Of a stretch of DNA of 64,000 nucleotides, positions 20,027 through 28,068 are shown in pieces (position 1 is the first letter of the stretch; the number at the start of each line of letters is the position of its first letter). The stretch is from Aquamicrobium lusatiense (GTDB lineage: Bacteria > Pseudomonadota > Alphaproteobacteria > Rhizobiales > Rhizobiaceae). Below the pieces are notes generated by a model, which saw only the letters and a program-made list of their open reading frames with translations, made no database searches and was not told the origin of the DNA. A program made the translations under genes and the position numbers. The stretch spans positions 2,499,631 to 2,563,630 of the forward strand of contig NZ_JACHEU010000001.1 of assembly GCF_014201615.1 (NCBI RefSeq), in the 5' to 3' direction.

Positions 20027-20692
20027 ATGACGACCAAACTCAAATTCGCAACGCCGGCAGCGGCAGCCCTTATCGCCTTCGCCGTCTCTGCTCCGGCATT
20101 CGCCGCAGACGTGGTGATGGAAGAGCCCCCTGCACCGGCTCCGATTGCAGAGCTTCCTGTGGCTTCGTGGGCTGGTCCTTATGCCGGTGTGACCCTCGGC
20201 TACGGCTTCAGCGGCCGCGCCAAGGACAAGAGCATCGACAACTCGATCAGCACCGACGGCTTCCTCGGCGGCGCCTTCGTCGGCTTCAACCATCAGATCG
20301 ACGACTTCGTGATCGGCGCTGAAGGCGACATCGGCTACAGCGGCGTGAAGGGCTCCAACTCGGGCTACGAAGCCAAGTCCGGCGTTGAAGGCTCGATCCG
20401 CGCCCGCCTCGGCTACGCGATCAGCCCCGACATCCTGCTTTATGGTACGGCTGGTGGCGCCGCACAGAGCCTGAAGGTTACGGATAACATCGCCGGCGGC
20501 AGTGATCGCAACACCATGCTCGGCTGGACCGCCGGTGCCGGTACCGACATCAAGTTCACCGATTCCGTGTTCGGTCGCGTCGAATACCGCTACACCGATT
20601 ACGGCAAGGAGAACTTCAACCTGAACAATGGCACGCACAGCATCGACTCGCGTGACCATCGCGTCAACTTCGGTGTTGGTATGAAGTTCTGA
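20027..20692 (+). CDS. Outer membrane beta-barrel protein, Omp25/Omp31 family
   Basis: Eight-stranded-type outer membrane protein of about 221 aa. There is a clear signal peptide (ending PAFA-AD), a short Pro/Glu-rich linker (EEPPAPAPIAELP), then repeated amphipathic strands beginning WAGPYAGVTLGYGF and closing with a C-terminal phenylalanine (FGVGMKF), the barrel assembly signal. In Brucella and rhizobia these are abundant surface porin-like proteins that stabilise the envelope. AAGGAG at 20013-20018 favours ATG 20027 over ATG 20021. Strong C-ending codon bias and a strong terminator fit high expression. Gene order with uvrC matches the Brucella omp25 neighbourhood as I recall it. Confidence 0.88.
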   Translation: MTTKLKFATPAAAALIAFAVSAPAFAADVVMEEPPAPAPIAELPVASWAGPYAGVTLGYGFSGRAKDKSIDNSISTDGFLGGAFVGFNHQIDDFVIGAEGDIGYSGVKGSNSGYEAKSGVEGSIRARLGYAISPDILLYGTAGGAAQSLKVTDNIAGGSDRNTMLGWTAGAGTDIKFTDSVFGRVEYRYTDYGKENFNLNNGTHSIDSRDHRVNFGVGMKF

Positions 20693-20710
20693 TCCGAAAC
20701 CGGATTGGGC

Positions 20711-20743
20711 AAAAAAAGCCGGAGCAATGCTCCGGCTTTTTTT
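20711..20743 (+). terminator. Intrinsic terminator of the omp25-like gene
   Basis: GCCGGAGC-AAT-GCTCCGGC stem with seven A before and seven T after, 18 nt past the porin stop. It is symmetrical, so it can also stop transcription coming from the GST gene on the minus strand (stop at 20779). Confidence 0.93.
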
Positions 20744-20778
20744 ATTTGAAAGGCCTGAAATCGCTTCGACCCAATGGA

Positions 20779-21375
20779 TCAGGAAGGAATGTTGGCCTTC
20801 AGTTCCGGGAATTTTTCGTCGAAGCGCGTTGCCCAGCGCGTGAGGCGGCTGCGACCGCGCTCCCATTCGCCGGCGAAGCGCAGGGACAGATAACCGAGCA
20901 TGGCGCGCACGGCGATGTGGCCTGTGGTGATCTTCTTCGGCAGCTTCGGCGGATTGGCGTTGAGATGGTCGAGCGCGCGGGCAATCTTGCGCCACTGCCC
21001 GTCGATCCAATCCTGATGCACCTTCTCTTCGGGGCGCATGCGGCGCTCATACACGATCGCAAGCGCGCAATCGCATATTCCATCCGCCAGCGCCTCCAGC
21101 ACTTCCGCTTCCGTGCGCTTGTCCGCATTGCGTGGAAACAACGCATTCTTCGATTCACGGTTCAGATACTGGGTAATGGCCCGGCTGTCGAAAACGACAC
21201 GGCCGTCATCGAGAACCAGAGTCGGTATCTTGCCAAGCGGATTTGCCGAAACCAGTTCCTCAGGCTGCTGCCCCGTATTGGTAACGACTGCCTCCAGATC
21301 GATGCCCGCATATGCAGCCGACATACGCACCTTGGCGCTGTAGGGTGACGCTGGTGCGTAGAGCAGCTTGGGCAA
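20779..21375 (-). CDS. Glutathione S-transferase family protein
   Basis: 198-aa cytoplasmic GST-like protein. The N-terminal thioredoxin-like domain has a Ser in ASPYSAKVRM at the catalytic position, the cis-Pro in NPLGKIPTLVLDDG and the glutathione-contact motif VVFDSRAITQYL. The rest is the all-helical C-terminal domain. Substrate unknown. It stands alone between the porin terminator and a small exported protein gene on the same strand. Confidence 0.88.
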   Translation of the reverse strand: MPKLLYAPASPYSAKVRMSAAYAGIDLEAVVTNTGQQPEELVSANPLGKIPTLVLDDGRVVFDSRAITQYLNRESKNALFPRNADKRTEAEVLEALADGICDCALAIVYERRMRPEEKVHQDWIDGQWRKIARALDHLNANPPKLPKKITTGHIAVRAMLGYLSLRFAGEWERGRSRLTRWATRFDEKFPELKANIPS

Positions 21376-21455
21376 TGTCGAATTCCTTCATGTTTTCAGG
21401 CAAACGGCTTCCGCCCCTGCGTTTTTCGGCAGAGGGTCGGTAAAGCCTCAAAATG

Positions 21456-21899
21456 TTACTGCAGCACGCGGCACTGCGCGTTGTAGACGAGCCAGCGGTC
21501 GAAGCCTGAGACGCAGAACTCGACATTGTCGCCGACCGACGCGTACCCCTGACCTTCCTCGATCAGATACCAGATGTCGCGGTCAAGACCGTCGGACAGC
21601 GTCACCTTCGCTCCGCAATAATGGCGGGCGATCGGCCATCTTTCGCTTGCCGGCTCGCTGCGGCGCAGATGGATACGGTGGAAATCGGAAATCGCCACCT
21701 GCGGCAGGTTGGGAACGTTCCGCACCTGATGGGCGAATTTGCTGCTGATGCGATTGAGCACCGAAGGAACATTGCAAACGCTCGCCGCGCTCTCCTCCAC
21801 ATAGGAAGACAGATCGGCAGCATGGGCGGCAGGTTGCATCAGCACCGAAGCGCAGATGCCTGCAAAAGCGAGAAGAGCGGACTTGGCGGCGCGGATCAT
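21456..21899 (-). CDS. Exported small protein, function unknown
   Basis: About 147 aa from ATG 21899 (MIRAAKSALLAFAG). Residues 1-27 are a good signal peptide ending AHA-AD. The mature part has four cysteines (CNVPS, HYCGAK, EFCVSG and AQCRVL), which may form two periplasmic disulfides, and a conserved-looking ISDFHRIHLRR segment. No family is recognised with certainty. The 34 upstream in-frame codons overlap the rlmJ gap and lack coding character. Gene spacing to rlmJ (52 nt) allows a shared transcript. Confidence 0.75.
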   Translation of the reverse strand: MIRAAKSALLAFAGICASVLMQPAAHAADLSSYVEESAASVCNVPSVLNRISSKFAHQVRNVPNLPQVAISDFHRIHLRRSEPASERWPIARHYCGAKVTLSDGLDRDIWYLIEEGQGYASVGDNVEFCVSGFDRWLVYNAQCRVLQ

Positions 21900-21951
21900 T
21901 TCAGCCTCATAAGGTGATTTGGCGGCACTTTGAGGATTTCCCGGCACGCGG

Positions 21952-22812
21952 TCAAGCACCTGCCTGCTCCCCGGCCAGCCAGTTGACGGACCATTTTGCA
22001 CCGGGTTCCAGCGAAAGCAGCCGGTGCAGCTCCGGCAGCATCACTTTCAGTTCGGCTTCGAGCATGAATGGAGGATTGACCACCACCATTCCGCTGCCGT
22101 CCAGCCGGGGCACCTTGCCGGAAGGCCTGATGTCGAAACCGATATCGAGCACGCGGGGAATTCCGGCCTGCGCCAGCTGGTCGTGGAATGTCGCCACCGC
22201 CCCGCGATCCTTGATCGGATACCACAGCGCATAGATACCACCCGGCCAGCGGCGGTGGGCTTTCGCAAGGCCGTCCACAAGGCGGGCGAACTCGCCTCCT
22301 TCCTCGAAAGGAGGATCGACCAGAACCAGACCGCGCTTTTCCTTCGGAGGCAGATGCGCTCCAAGCGCCAGCCAGCCGTCCAGTTCGATCACGCGCGTCT
22401 GTATATCGCCCTCGAACCGTGCCTTAAGCTGCGCCGCATCCTGCGGATGCAGTTCGATCGCCGTCAGCCTGTCTTGCCGGCGCAGCAGGTGGCGCACGAT
22501 TTTCGGCGAGCCCGGATAATGCGCGAGCTCCTGCCCTTCGTTCACGGCGCGGACCGCATCGAGATAGGGCGCGAGAAGCGCTTCGGCTTCGGCGCTCATC
22601 TTCGCCTGCATGATACGGCCGATACCGCCCAGCCACTCCCCGGTCTTGCTCGCCTCATCGGAAGCCAGATCGTACAGACCGATGCCTGCATGGGTATCGA
22701 TCACCCGAAACGGCTTTTCCTTGCGCTTCAGATACTCCACGATGCGCGCCAGCACCGCATGCTTGACCACATCCGCAAAATTGCCCGCATGATAGGCGTG
22801 CCGGTAATTCAT
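21952..22812 (-). CDS. rlmJ: 23S rRNA (adenine-2030-N6)-methyltransferase RlmJ
   Basis: SAM-dependent N6-adenine methylase of 23S rRNA. The product is 286 aa. It begins with the diagnostic MNYRHAYHAGNFADVVKH, continues with DTHAGIGLYDL for SAM binding, and has the catalytic LVDPPFEEGGEF motif (DPPF) and the ALWYPIKDR strand. The start overlaps the upstream membrane protein gene by 4 nt, indicating coupling. Confidence 0.95.
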   Translation of the reverse strand: MNYRHAYHAGNFADVVKHAVLARIVEYLKRKEKPFRVIDTHAGIGLYDLASDEASKTGEWLGGIGRIMQAKMSAEAEALLAPYLDAVRAVNEGQELAHYPGSPKIVRHLLRRQDRLTAIELHPQDAAQLKARFEGDIQTRVIELDGWLALGAHLPPKEKRGLVLVDPPFEEGGEFARLVDGLAKAHRRWPGGIYALWYPIKDRGAVATFHDQLAQAGIPRVLDIGFDIRPSGKVPRLDGSGMVVVNPPFMLEAELKVMLPELHRLLSLEPGAKWSVNWLAGEQAGA

Positions 22813-23423
22813 GATCCCCCATCCCTGCCCCAGCGCGGCGGCGGAGCGGAGTTCTTTTTCTCATCGCGTTTTCCGGAGCGCCGGAAGGCGACTATCAGTC
22901 CGATGAAGCCAATCCCCATCAGAGAAAGCCCCGCCTGCAGCATACGCGGATCCGCACTGCCGCTCTCGCGCCGCAAAACCAGATCGACCGCCTTGATGTC
23001 CGCGTCCACCTTGTCGCCTAGCCGCAGAACGAACCGGTAATTTCCGGGCTGGACAGGATCGATGAGACCCGCATCGTCGCGGAAAATCCGTTCGGTGATC
23101 TGCGGGCTTTTCTGCCGGGGTGTCGGATTCGCACGGAAGGTCAGGCCTTCATCCAGAATCACGCGATCATTGTATGTGCCGGTTATCGCGAGCAGCGCCA
23201 TGCCACTCTGGGTGGCGTGCGGTCTCCACATGGTAAGGTCCACCAGCACGCGAACGGGCGCGTCGGATGCCGACAAGCCAACCTCTGCGGCAAGAAAGCG
23301 CCCGTCCCTGTAGACGCTCCACGTTCCGATCTCGGAGCCGGAAAAATTCTGCACGGCCCATGGCCAGAGCCCCAGCGCAGCGCCCGCAAGAAGAACGAGC
23401 AGAAACAGAACCCGCATTTTCAA
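22809..23423 (-). CDS. Membrane-anchored protein, function unknown
   Basis: 204 aa. An N-terminal hydrophobic signal or anchor (MRVLFLLVLLAGAALGLWPW) is followed by an exported domain of about 130 residues with beta-rich character, then a C-terminal membrane segment (LQAGLSLMGIGFIGLIVAF) and a basic cytoplasmic tail. This looks like a bitopic periplasmic domain with two anchors. No family is recognised. The stop overlaps rlmJ by 4 nt; holC lies 34 nt upstream. Confidence 0.75.
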   Translation of the reverse strand: MKMRVLFLLVLLAGAALGLWPWAVQNFSGSEIGTWSVYRDGRFLAAEVGLSASDAPVRVLVDLTMWRPHATQSGMALLAITGTYNDRVILDEGLTFRANPTPRQKSPQITERIFRDDAGLIDPVQPGNYRFVLRLGDKVDADIKAVDLVLRRESGSADPRMLQAGLSLMGIGFIGLIVAFRRSGKRDEKKNSAPPPRWGRDGGS

Positions 23424-23457
23424 TCCTGTCCGGTGGCTGCACGGCTGGCGTGGCGGA

Positions 23458-23907
23458 TCATGCCTTGCGCTCCCAGCGCCGGTCGGACGTCTGCTGCCAG
23501 TACGTGACCTCGTGCCCCTGCGCCTTCATCACCTTCCAGTGACGGCGTGCGGCCTCAAGCTGCGCGGCATCGTGCCCGTCGAACAGAAACACCGCCCGCT
23601 CGTAGACGGCCAGATCCGGCGGTTCGGCGCCATCGACGAGAAACCTGATCCGGGCACCGTTCGCATTGTCCGTTCCCGTCGTCAGCAGAACCGGCTGCTC
23701 GGCCGGAAAGGCCTCGCGGTCGGTTCCGTGCGCGAGAAACGAATCGTCGCGAAAAATCCACAGATGCTGGTCGAGAGCGTCGCGCCTGTCTTCGGAGCCG
23801 GTCTGCACAACTACCCGCCAGCCACGCTGAAGGCTGCGCTCCAGCAAGCCCGGCAGAGCGTCCTCCAGCGTCGATTCGGTCAGATGGTAGAACAGTATTT
23901 CGGTCAT
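23458..23907 (-). CDS. holC: DNA polymerase III chi subunit
   Basis: 149 aa. The chi subunit links the clamp loader to single-strand binding protein at the fork. Family features seen are the N-terminal FYHLTESTLEDALPGLLERSL, the GWRVVVQTGSEDRRDALDQHLW segment and the LFDGHDAAQLEAARRHWK region. It sits just downstream of pepA, the usual alphaproteobacterial and gammaproteobacterial pairing, 39 nt away on the same strand. Confidence 0.92.
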   Translation of the reverse strand: MTEILFYHLTESTLEDALPGLLERSLQRGWRVVVQTGSEDRRDALDQHLWIFRDDSFLAHGTDREAFPAEQPVLLTTGTDNANGARIRFLVDGAEPPDLAVYERAVFLFDGHDAAQLEAARRHWKVMKAQGHEVTYWQQTSDRRWERKA

Positions 23908-23946
23908 GACCCTGAAGTTTCCGGCCGCGCGAACCGCGAGCTTCCG

Positions 23947-25452
23947 TTACTTCTCATAATGATCCCGGACCAGACGGTCGAGCAGTCTCACGCCGAAACC
24001 CGATCCCCACGACTGGTTCACCTCGTTTGAAGGCGCCCCCATCGCCGTTCCGGCAATATCGAGGTGCGCCCATGGCGTATCGTCCTTGATGAAACGCTGC
24101 AGGAATTGGGCAGCGGCAATCGAACCGCCATAACGTCCGCCGGTGTTCTTCATGTCGGCGTTCTTCGAATCGATGAGCTTGTCGTATTCGGGTCCGAGCG
24201 GCATGCGCCACAGCAATTCCTGCGTGGAAAGCCCGGCCTGCGTCAGCCGCCCCGCCAGTTCATCATCATTGGAGAACAGTCCCGCATGATGGAGGCCAAG
24301 CGCCACCATGATCGCGCCGGTCAGCGTCGCAAGGTCGATGACGGCCTCAGGCTGGAACCGCTCGCAGCAATACCAAAGTGCGTCCGCCAGAACGAGACGC
24401 CCTTCCGCATCAGTATTGAGCACCTCGATCGTCTGCCCGGACATGGAGGTCACGATGTCGCCGGGGCGCTGCGCATAGCCATCGACCGAATTCTCGACCA
24501 GACCGATAATGCCGACAACATTGGCTTTCGCCTTGCGGGCGGCAAGCGCATGCATGAGACCGGTGACGGCAGCGGCCCCGCCCATATCACCCTTCATGTC
24601 TTCCATGCCCGCGGGCGACTTCATCGAGTTACCGCCGGTATCGAAGGTCACGCCCTTTCCGACGACGGCAAGCGGCTTCCGGCCCTTGCGCCCGCCTTCC
24701 CAGCGCATCACTGCCAGTCGCGCCCCGCGCGGCGAGCCCTGCGCCACTCCAAGCAGAGCGCCCATGCCGGCCTTCTTCATTTCTTTCTCAGTGAGAATTT
24801 CAACCTGAACGCCAAGTCCCTCGAGCTCTTTGGCTCGGGCAGCGAATTCGACAGGCCCAAGGACATTGGCCGGTTCATTGACCAGATCGCGGGCAAGATT
24901 CACGCCATCGACAACGGCATTCAGCCCGGTGAAAGCCTTGCGCGCACCCGCAGGGTCCGCGCACATGATCGTGATCCTGGGCGGCTTCGCTCGCCCCGCC
25001 TTGTCATCTTCGCTTTCGTTTCTGCGCGTCTTGTATTTATCAAAAGCGTAGGCGCGAAGCAGCAATCCCGCCGCCACACTTGCGGCCTCATCCGCACCGG
25101 CCTCAACATCACCGGGCAGATCGAGAAGAATGGTCAGCTCCTTCTCTTTTCCCGCCGCGGCAAGGATGGAGCCGCCGAGCCGAAGCCACGCATGCTCCTT
25201 GAGACTGGCCACCTCGCCGGCACCCAGAACCACGATCTTGTCCAGTTGCGTACCTTCAGGCGCGATGAGATCGATCTTCGCCCCGAATTTGCCTGAAAAT
25301 CCGGAGATTTTCACGGCTCGCGCGAGAACACCGGCCGGATCAATGCTGGCAGCGGTTTCGCCAAAGCCGGCCTTTTCGGCGTAGAGCAGGCAAACGCTGC
25401 CCTTTGCCGGTACGGAAAATTTGGCAAAGCTCACAGAAGGTGTCGATGTCAT
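23947..25452 (-). CDS. pepA: Leucyl aminopeptidase (M17), PepA
   Basis: Hexameric dimetal aminopeptidase of 501 aa; in E. coli it also binds DNA. The catalytic domain shows [16 protein letters not shown], the [11 protein letters not shown] segment, the M17 signature [14 protein letters not shown] and the [13 protein letters not shown] motif. The N-terminal macro-like domain spans about residues 1-165. The start ATG 25452 (MTSTPSVSF) is the only sensible one. It is divergent from lptF across a 317-nt region and co-directional with holC. Confidence 0.96.
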   Translation of the reverse strand: MTSTPSVSFAKFSVPAKGSVCLLYAEKAGFGETAASIDPAGVLARAVKISGFSGKFGAKIDLIAPEGTQLDKIVVLGAGEVASLKEHAWLRLGGSILAAAGKEKELTILLDLPGDVEAGADEAASVAAGLLLRAYAFDKYKTRRNESEDDKAGRAKPPRITIMCADPAGARKAFTGLNAVVDGVNLARDLVNEPANVLGPVEFAARAKELEGLGVQVEILTEKEMKKAGMGALLGVAQGSPRGARLAVMRWEGGRKGRKPLAVVGKGVTFDTGGNSMKSPAGMEDMKGDMGGAAAVTGLMHALAARKAKANVVGIIGLVENSVDGYAQRPGDIVTSMSGQTIEVLNTDAEGRLVLADALWYCCERFQPEAVIDLATLTGAIMVALGLHHAGLFSNDDELAGRLTQAGLSTQELLWRMPLGPEYDKLIDSKNADMKNTGGRYGGSIAAAQFLQRFIKDDTPWAHLDIAGTAMGAPSNEVNQSWGSGFGVRLLDRLVRDHYEK

Positions 25453-25769
25453 CAGCCTGTACTTTCGGTTCCGCGGAAGGTGTCGAGAGTTGGTCGTTTT
25501 ACGTGTCTTGGCAAGCTATGGTGCCACAGGGAATAGCAGATTGTTCGATTCGCCAGCCTGCTTCAGTCAGAAATTTAAGCACTCTCCGTCCGGAACCGGT
25601 TGTTAACCATGCTTTTTCGCGCTTTTTTATCCATTCGGACACAGATTGCATCGATGGAAAATGAGATCCGGATATCGGCTCCGGAGAACACCTGTTGTGC
25701 GGGCGGCACCGGGACAAACACGCTTTGCAAGGCCCTGATACGGCCTGAACCGGCAGAGAAACCGTACGC
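25453..25769. other. 317-nt divergent region between pepA and lptF
   Basis: No gene is seen here. The centre (about 25600-25640) is AT-richer than its surroundings and contains GTTAACCATG and a six-T run, a plausible place for divergent promoters. Small ORFs on both strands look like noise. No firm promoter or operator could be assigned. Confidence 0.4.
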
Positions 25770-26969
25770 ATGAAGGTCATCGAACGCTACATAATGCGCC
25801 GCATGCTGCTGCTCTTTCTTGGAGCGCTGGCATGGACGCTGGCTATCGTTTGGACCACGCAGGTTCTGGCGCGCATCGATCTGGTGACCGATGGCGGCCA
25901 GTCCGCCCTCACCTTCTTCGAAGTGGCCGCTCTTATTATTCCGACTGTCATTCCTATTGTCGTGCCGTTCGCTCTGGCTGGCGCGGTAGCGCAGACCCTT
26001 TCGGCCATGAACGCCGACTCGGAGCTGGTGGTCGTGAACGCTGCCGGCGCATCCCGAATGACCGTCGCGCGGCCGGTGCTGATTCTGGCAATTGCAGCCA
26101 GCGTGTTCTGTTTGCTCATCCAGAATTTCGTGGAACCCTATGCCCGCCAGCGCAATCGCGACCTCGTAGCCGGCGCGAGGGCCGACTTTCTCTCGCTCGT
26201 CATTCAGGAAGGCACATTCCGCAAGATCGAGGATGGCCTGTTCGTGCAGATAGGCGAGCGCCTTCCGGGCAACCGGCTGGCCGGTATTTTCGTCGCCGAC
26301 AGCCGCGAAGAGGGTGTCGATCTGGTTTACTATGCCAAGACCGGTGCGGTGATCGATCATGACGACACCAAGGCCCTGCTCATGAACGACGGCGTCATTC
26401 ACCGCAAGGCGGTCGGCGGCGACATCTCGCTCGTGCACTTTACGTCCTATGCATTCGATCTTTCCGCTTTTGATTCCGACACCGGAACCGGCACCCGGAT
26501 GCCGAAGGACCAGACGACAGCCTATCTTCTGAATCCGAACCGCAATGATGACGTCTATAAGAAGACGCCGCAGCTCTATCGCAACGAACTGCACAAGCGG
26601 TTTTCCGAGTGGCTGTTCCCCATCACCTTCGCGCTTATCGCGCTCGCGGTTGCCGGAGATGCCAAGTCCCACCGCGAGGCGCGGATACACCCGCTGGTGA
26701 CCACCATCTGTATTGCGCTGTTCGTGCGCTGGATGGGCTATTTTGCAGAGGGCCAGACCAAGACCCAGCCCCTGTTCAACTACGCGCTGTATGCCGTGCC
26801 TGTCGCATTTTCGGCGATTTCAGTGTGGTGCATCGCCACGCAGAGAACCATGGAGTTGCCGATCGGCTGGATAGATGCCCTGAACAGCATCTATAAGCGC
26901 ATATCCGATAAAGCATTGGCTTTGAGAATGAAGCTCACCGGAGCCGGTGCACATAAGGGATCTGCGTGA
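25770..26969 (+). CDS. lptF: LPS export ABC transporter permease LptF
   Basis: Inner-membrane permease of the LptB2FG complex that extracts LPS from the membrane. The product is 399 aa with the N-terminal IERYIMRRML helix, paired membrane segments, a periplasmic beta-jellyroll (about residues 130-265) and C-terminal membrane segments. The segment MNADSELVVVNAAGAS is the cytoplasmic coupling helix for LptB. The stop overlaps the lptG ATG by one base (TGATG). It is the first gene of the lptF-lptG-lptD-surA-pdxA-rsmA operon. Confidence 0.95.
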   Translation: MKVIERYIMRRMLLLFLGALAWTLAIVWTTQVLARIDLVTDGGQSALTFFEVAALIIPTVIPIVVPFALAGAVAQTLSAMNADSELVVVNAAGASRMTVARPVLILAIAASVFCLLIQNFVEPYARQRNRDLVAGARADFLSLVIQEGTFRKIEDGLFVQIGERLPGNRLAGIFVADSREEGVDLVYYAKTGAVIDHDDTKALLMNDGVIHRKAVGGDISLVHFTSYAFDLSAFDSDTGTGTRMPKDQTTAYLLNPNRNDDVYKKTPQLYRNELHKRFSEWLFPITFALIALAVAGDAKSHREARIHPLVTTICIALFVRWMGYFAEGQTKTQPLFNYALYAVPVAFSAISVWCIATQRTMELPIGWIDALNSIYKRISDKALALRMKLTGAGAHKGSA

Positions 26970-28054
26970 TGGGCTGGACCCTCGGGCGCTATTTTTTCCT
27001 GCGCTACACAGTGATCGCCATCTGGTTTTTCCTTGGCATCTTCGCTCTCGTTTTCCTGATCGACTTTACCGAGCTGACGAGCCGTACCAGCCGCATAGCA
27101 GGCTTTACCTACTGGACCGGCGCAGCCATCTCAGGGCTGCGTGTGCCCATGCTCGTGCTTCAGACAGTGCCGTTCGTCGGCCTGTTCGCAGCAATGGCGA
27201 CGCTGGTATCGCTGAACCGCAAATATGAGCTGGTCGTTGCCCGCGCGGCCGGCATCTCAGCATGGCAGTTCCTGCTGCCGGTATGCCTTGGCGCTTTTCT
27301 GTTCGGCGTCCTGGCGGTCACGGTTCTCAACCCTCTTGCTGCCCATGGGCTGGTGCGCTCGCAACAGGTCGAAAGCCTGTTGCGCTCGGGCAACTCAAAT
27401 ACGGTCGACAGCAACACGGTGCCGTGGCTGCGCCAGAAGACATCTTCCGGGGATACCATAATCGGCGCGCGCGCCGTCCTTTCCCAAGGGCTGGAGATGG
27501 CTGATGCAACCTTCTTCATGCTCGATCGCGACGGCAATATCTTCGAACGCCGCGACGCGCGCAGAGTGTACCTGCGCGACGGTTTCTGGGAATTGCACAA
27601 TGTCGTGGTACGGCCATCCGACGGTCCGGGCGAGAAGAAGGACGTTGATCGCGTACCAACCGATCTGAAGCCGGAATTCGTGCAGGAGAGACTGGCTCAG
27701 CCGGAAACCATTCCGTTTTTTGAGCTGCCGCAGAAGATCGAAGTTGCGCGATCCTTCGGTCTCGGGGCCAACGCTTTCGCCATGCAGTTCGACTCTCTGA
27801 TCGCCCTTCCCTTCCTTCTGGTGGCGATGACCCTGATCGCGGCAACCGTGTCGATGAGATTTGCCCGGATGGGGCAATCGGTGACGATGATTCTGGGTGG
27901 CATTGTCGCCGGCTTTCTGCTTTATGTCGTCTCGGTTCTGGTCAAGGCTTTCGGCGTGGCCGGGTTCGTGCCCACTGTTGTGGCCGCGTGGTTCCCGGTT
28001 GTCGTGGCTATGTTTTTCGGGGTAACATTCCTTTTGTACAAGGAAGATGGCTAG
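26969..28054 (+). CDS. lptG: LPS export ABC transporter permease LptG
   Basis: Partner permease of LptF, 361 aa. It starts MGWTLGRYFFLRY; GTG 26966 is an in-frame alternative, but the ATG 26969 overlap TGATG with lptF is preferred. It has the same layout as LptF: membrane segments, the coupling helix LNRKYELVVARAAGIS, a periplasmic domain (about residues 125-260) and C-terminal membrane segments with MRFARMGQSVTMILGGI. The stop TAG shares its last base with a possible GTG start of lptD. Confidence 0.95.
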   Translation: MGWTLGRYFFLRYTVIAIWFFLGIFALVFLIDFTELTSRTSRIAGFTYWTGAAISGLRVPMLVLQTVPFVGLFAAMATLVSLNRKYELVVARAAGISAWQFLLPVCLGAFLFGVLAVTVLNPLAAHGLVRSQQVESLLRSGNSNTVDSNTVPWLRQKTSSGDTIIGARAVLSQGLEMADATFFMLDRDGNIFERRDARRVYLRDGFWELHNVVVRPSDGPGEKKDVDRVPTDLKPEFVQERLAQPETIPFFELPQKIEVARSFGLGANAFAMQFDSLIALPFLLVAMTLIAATVSMRFARMGQSVTMILGGIVAGFLLYVVSVLVKAFGVAGFVPTVVAAWFPVVVAMFFGVTFLLYKEDG

Positions 28055-28068
28055 TGAGGGGGGCGGTT

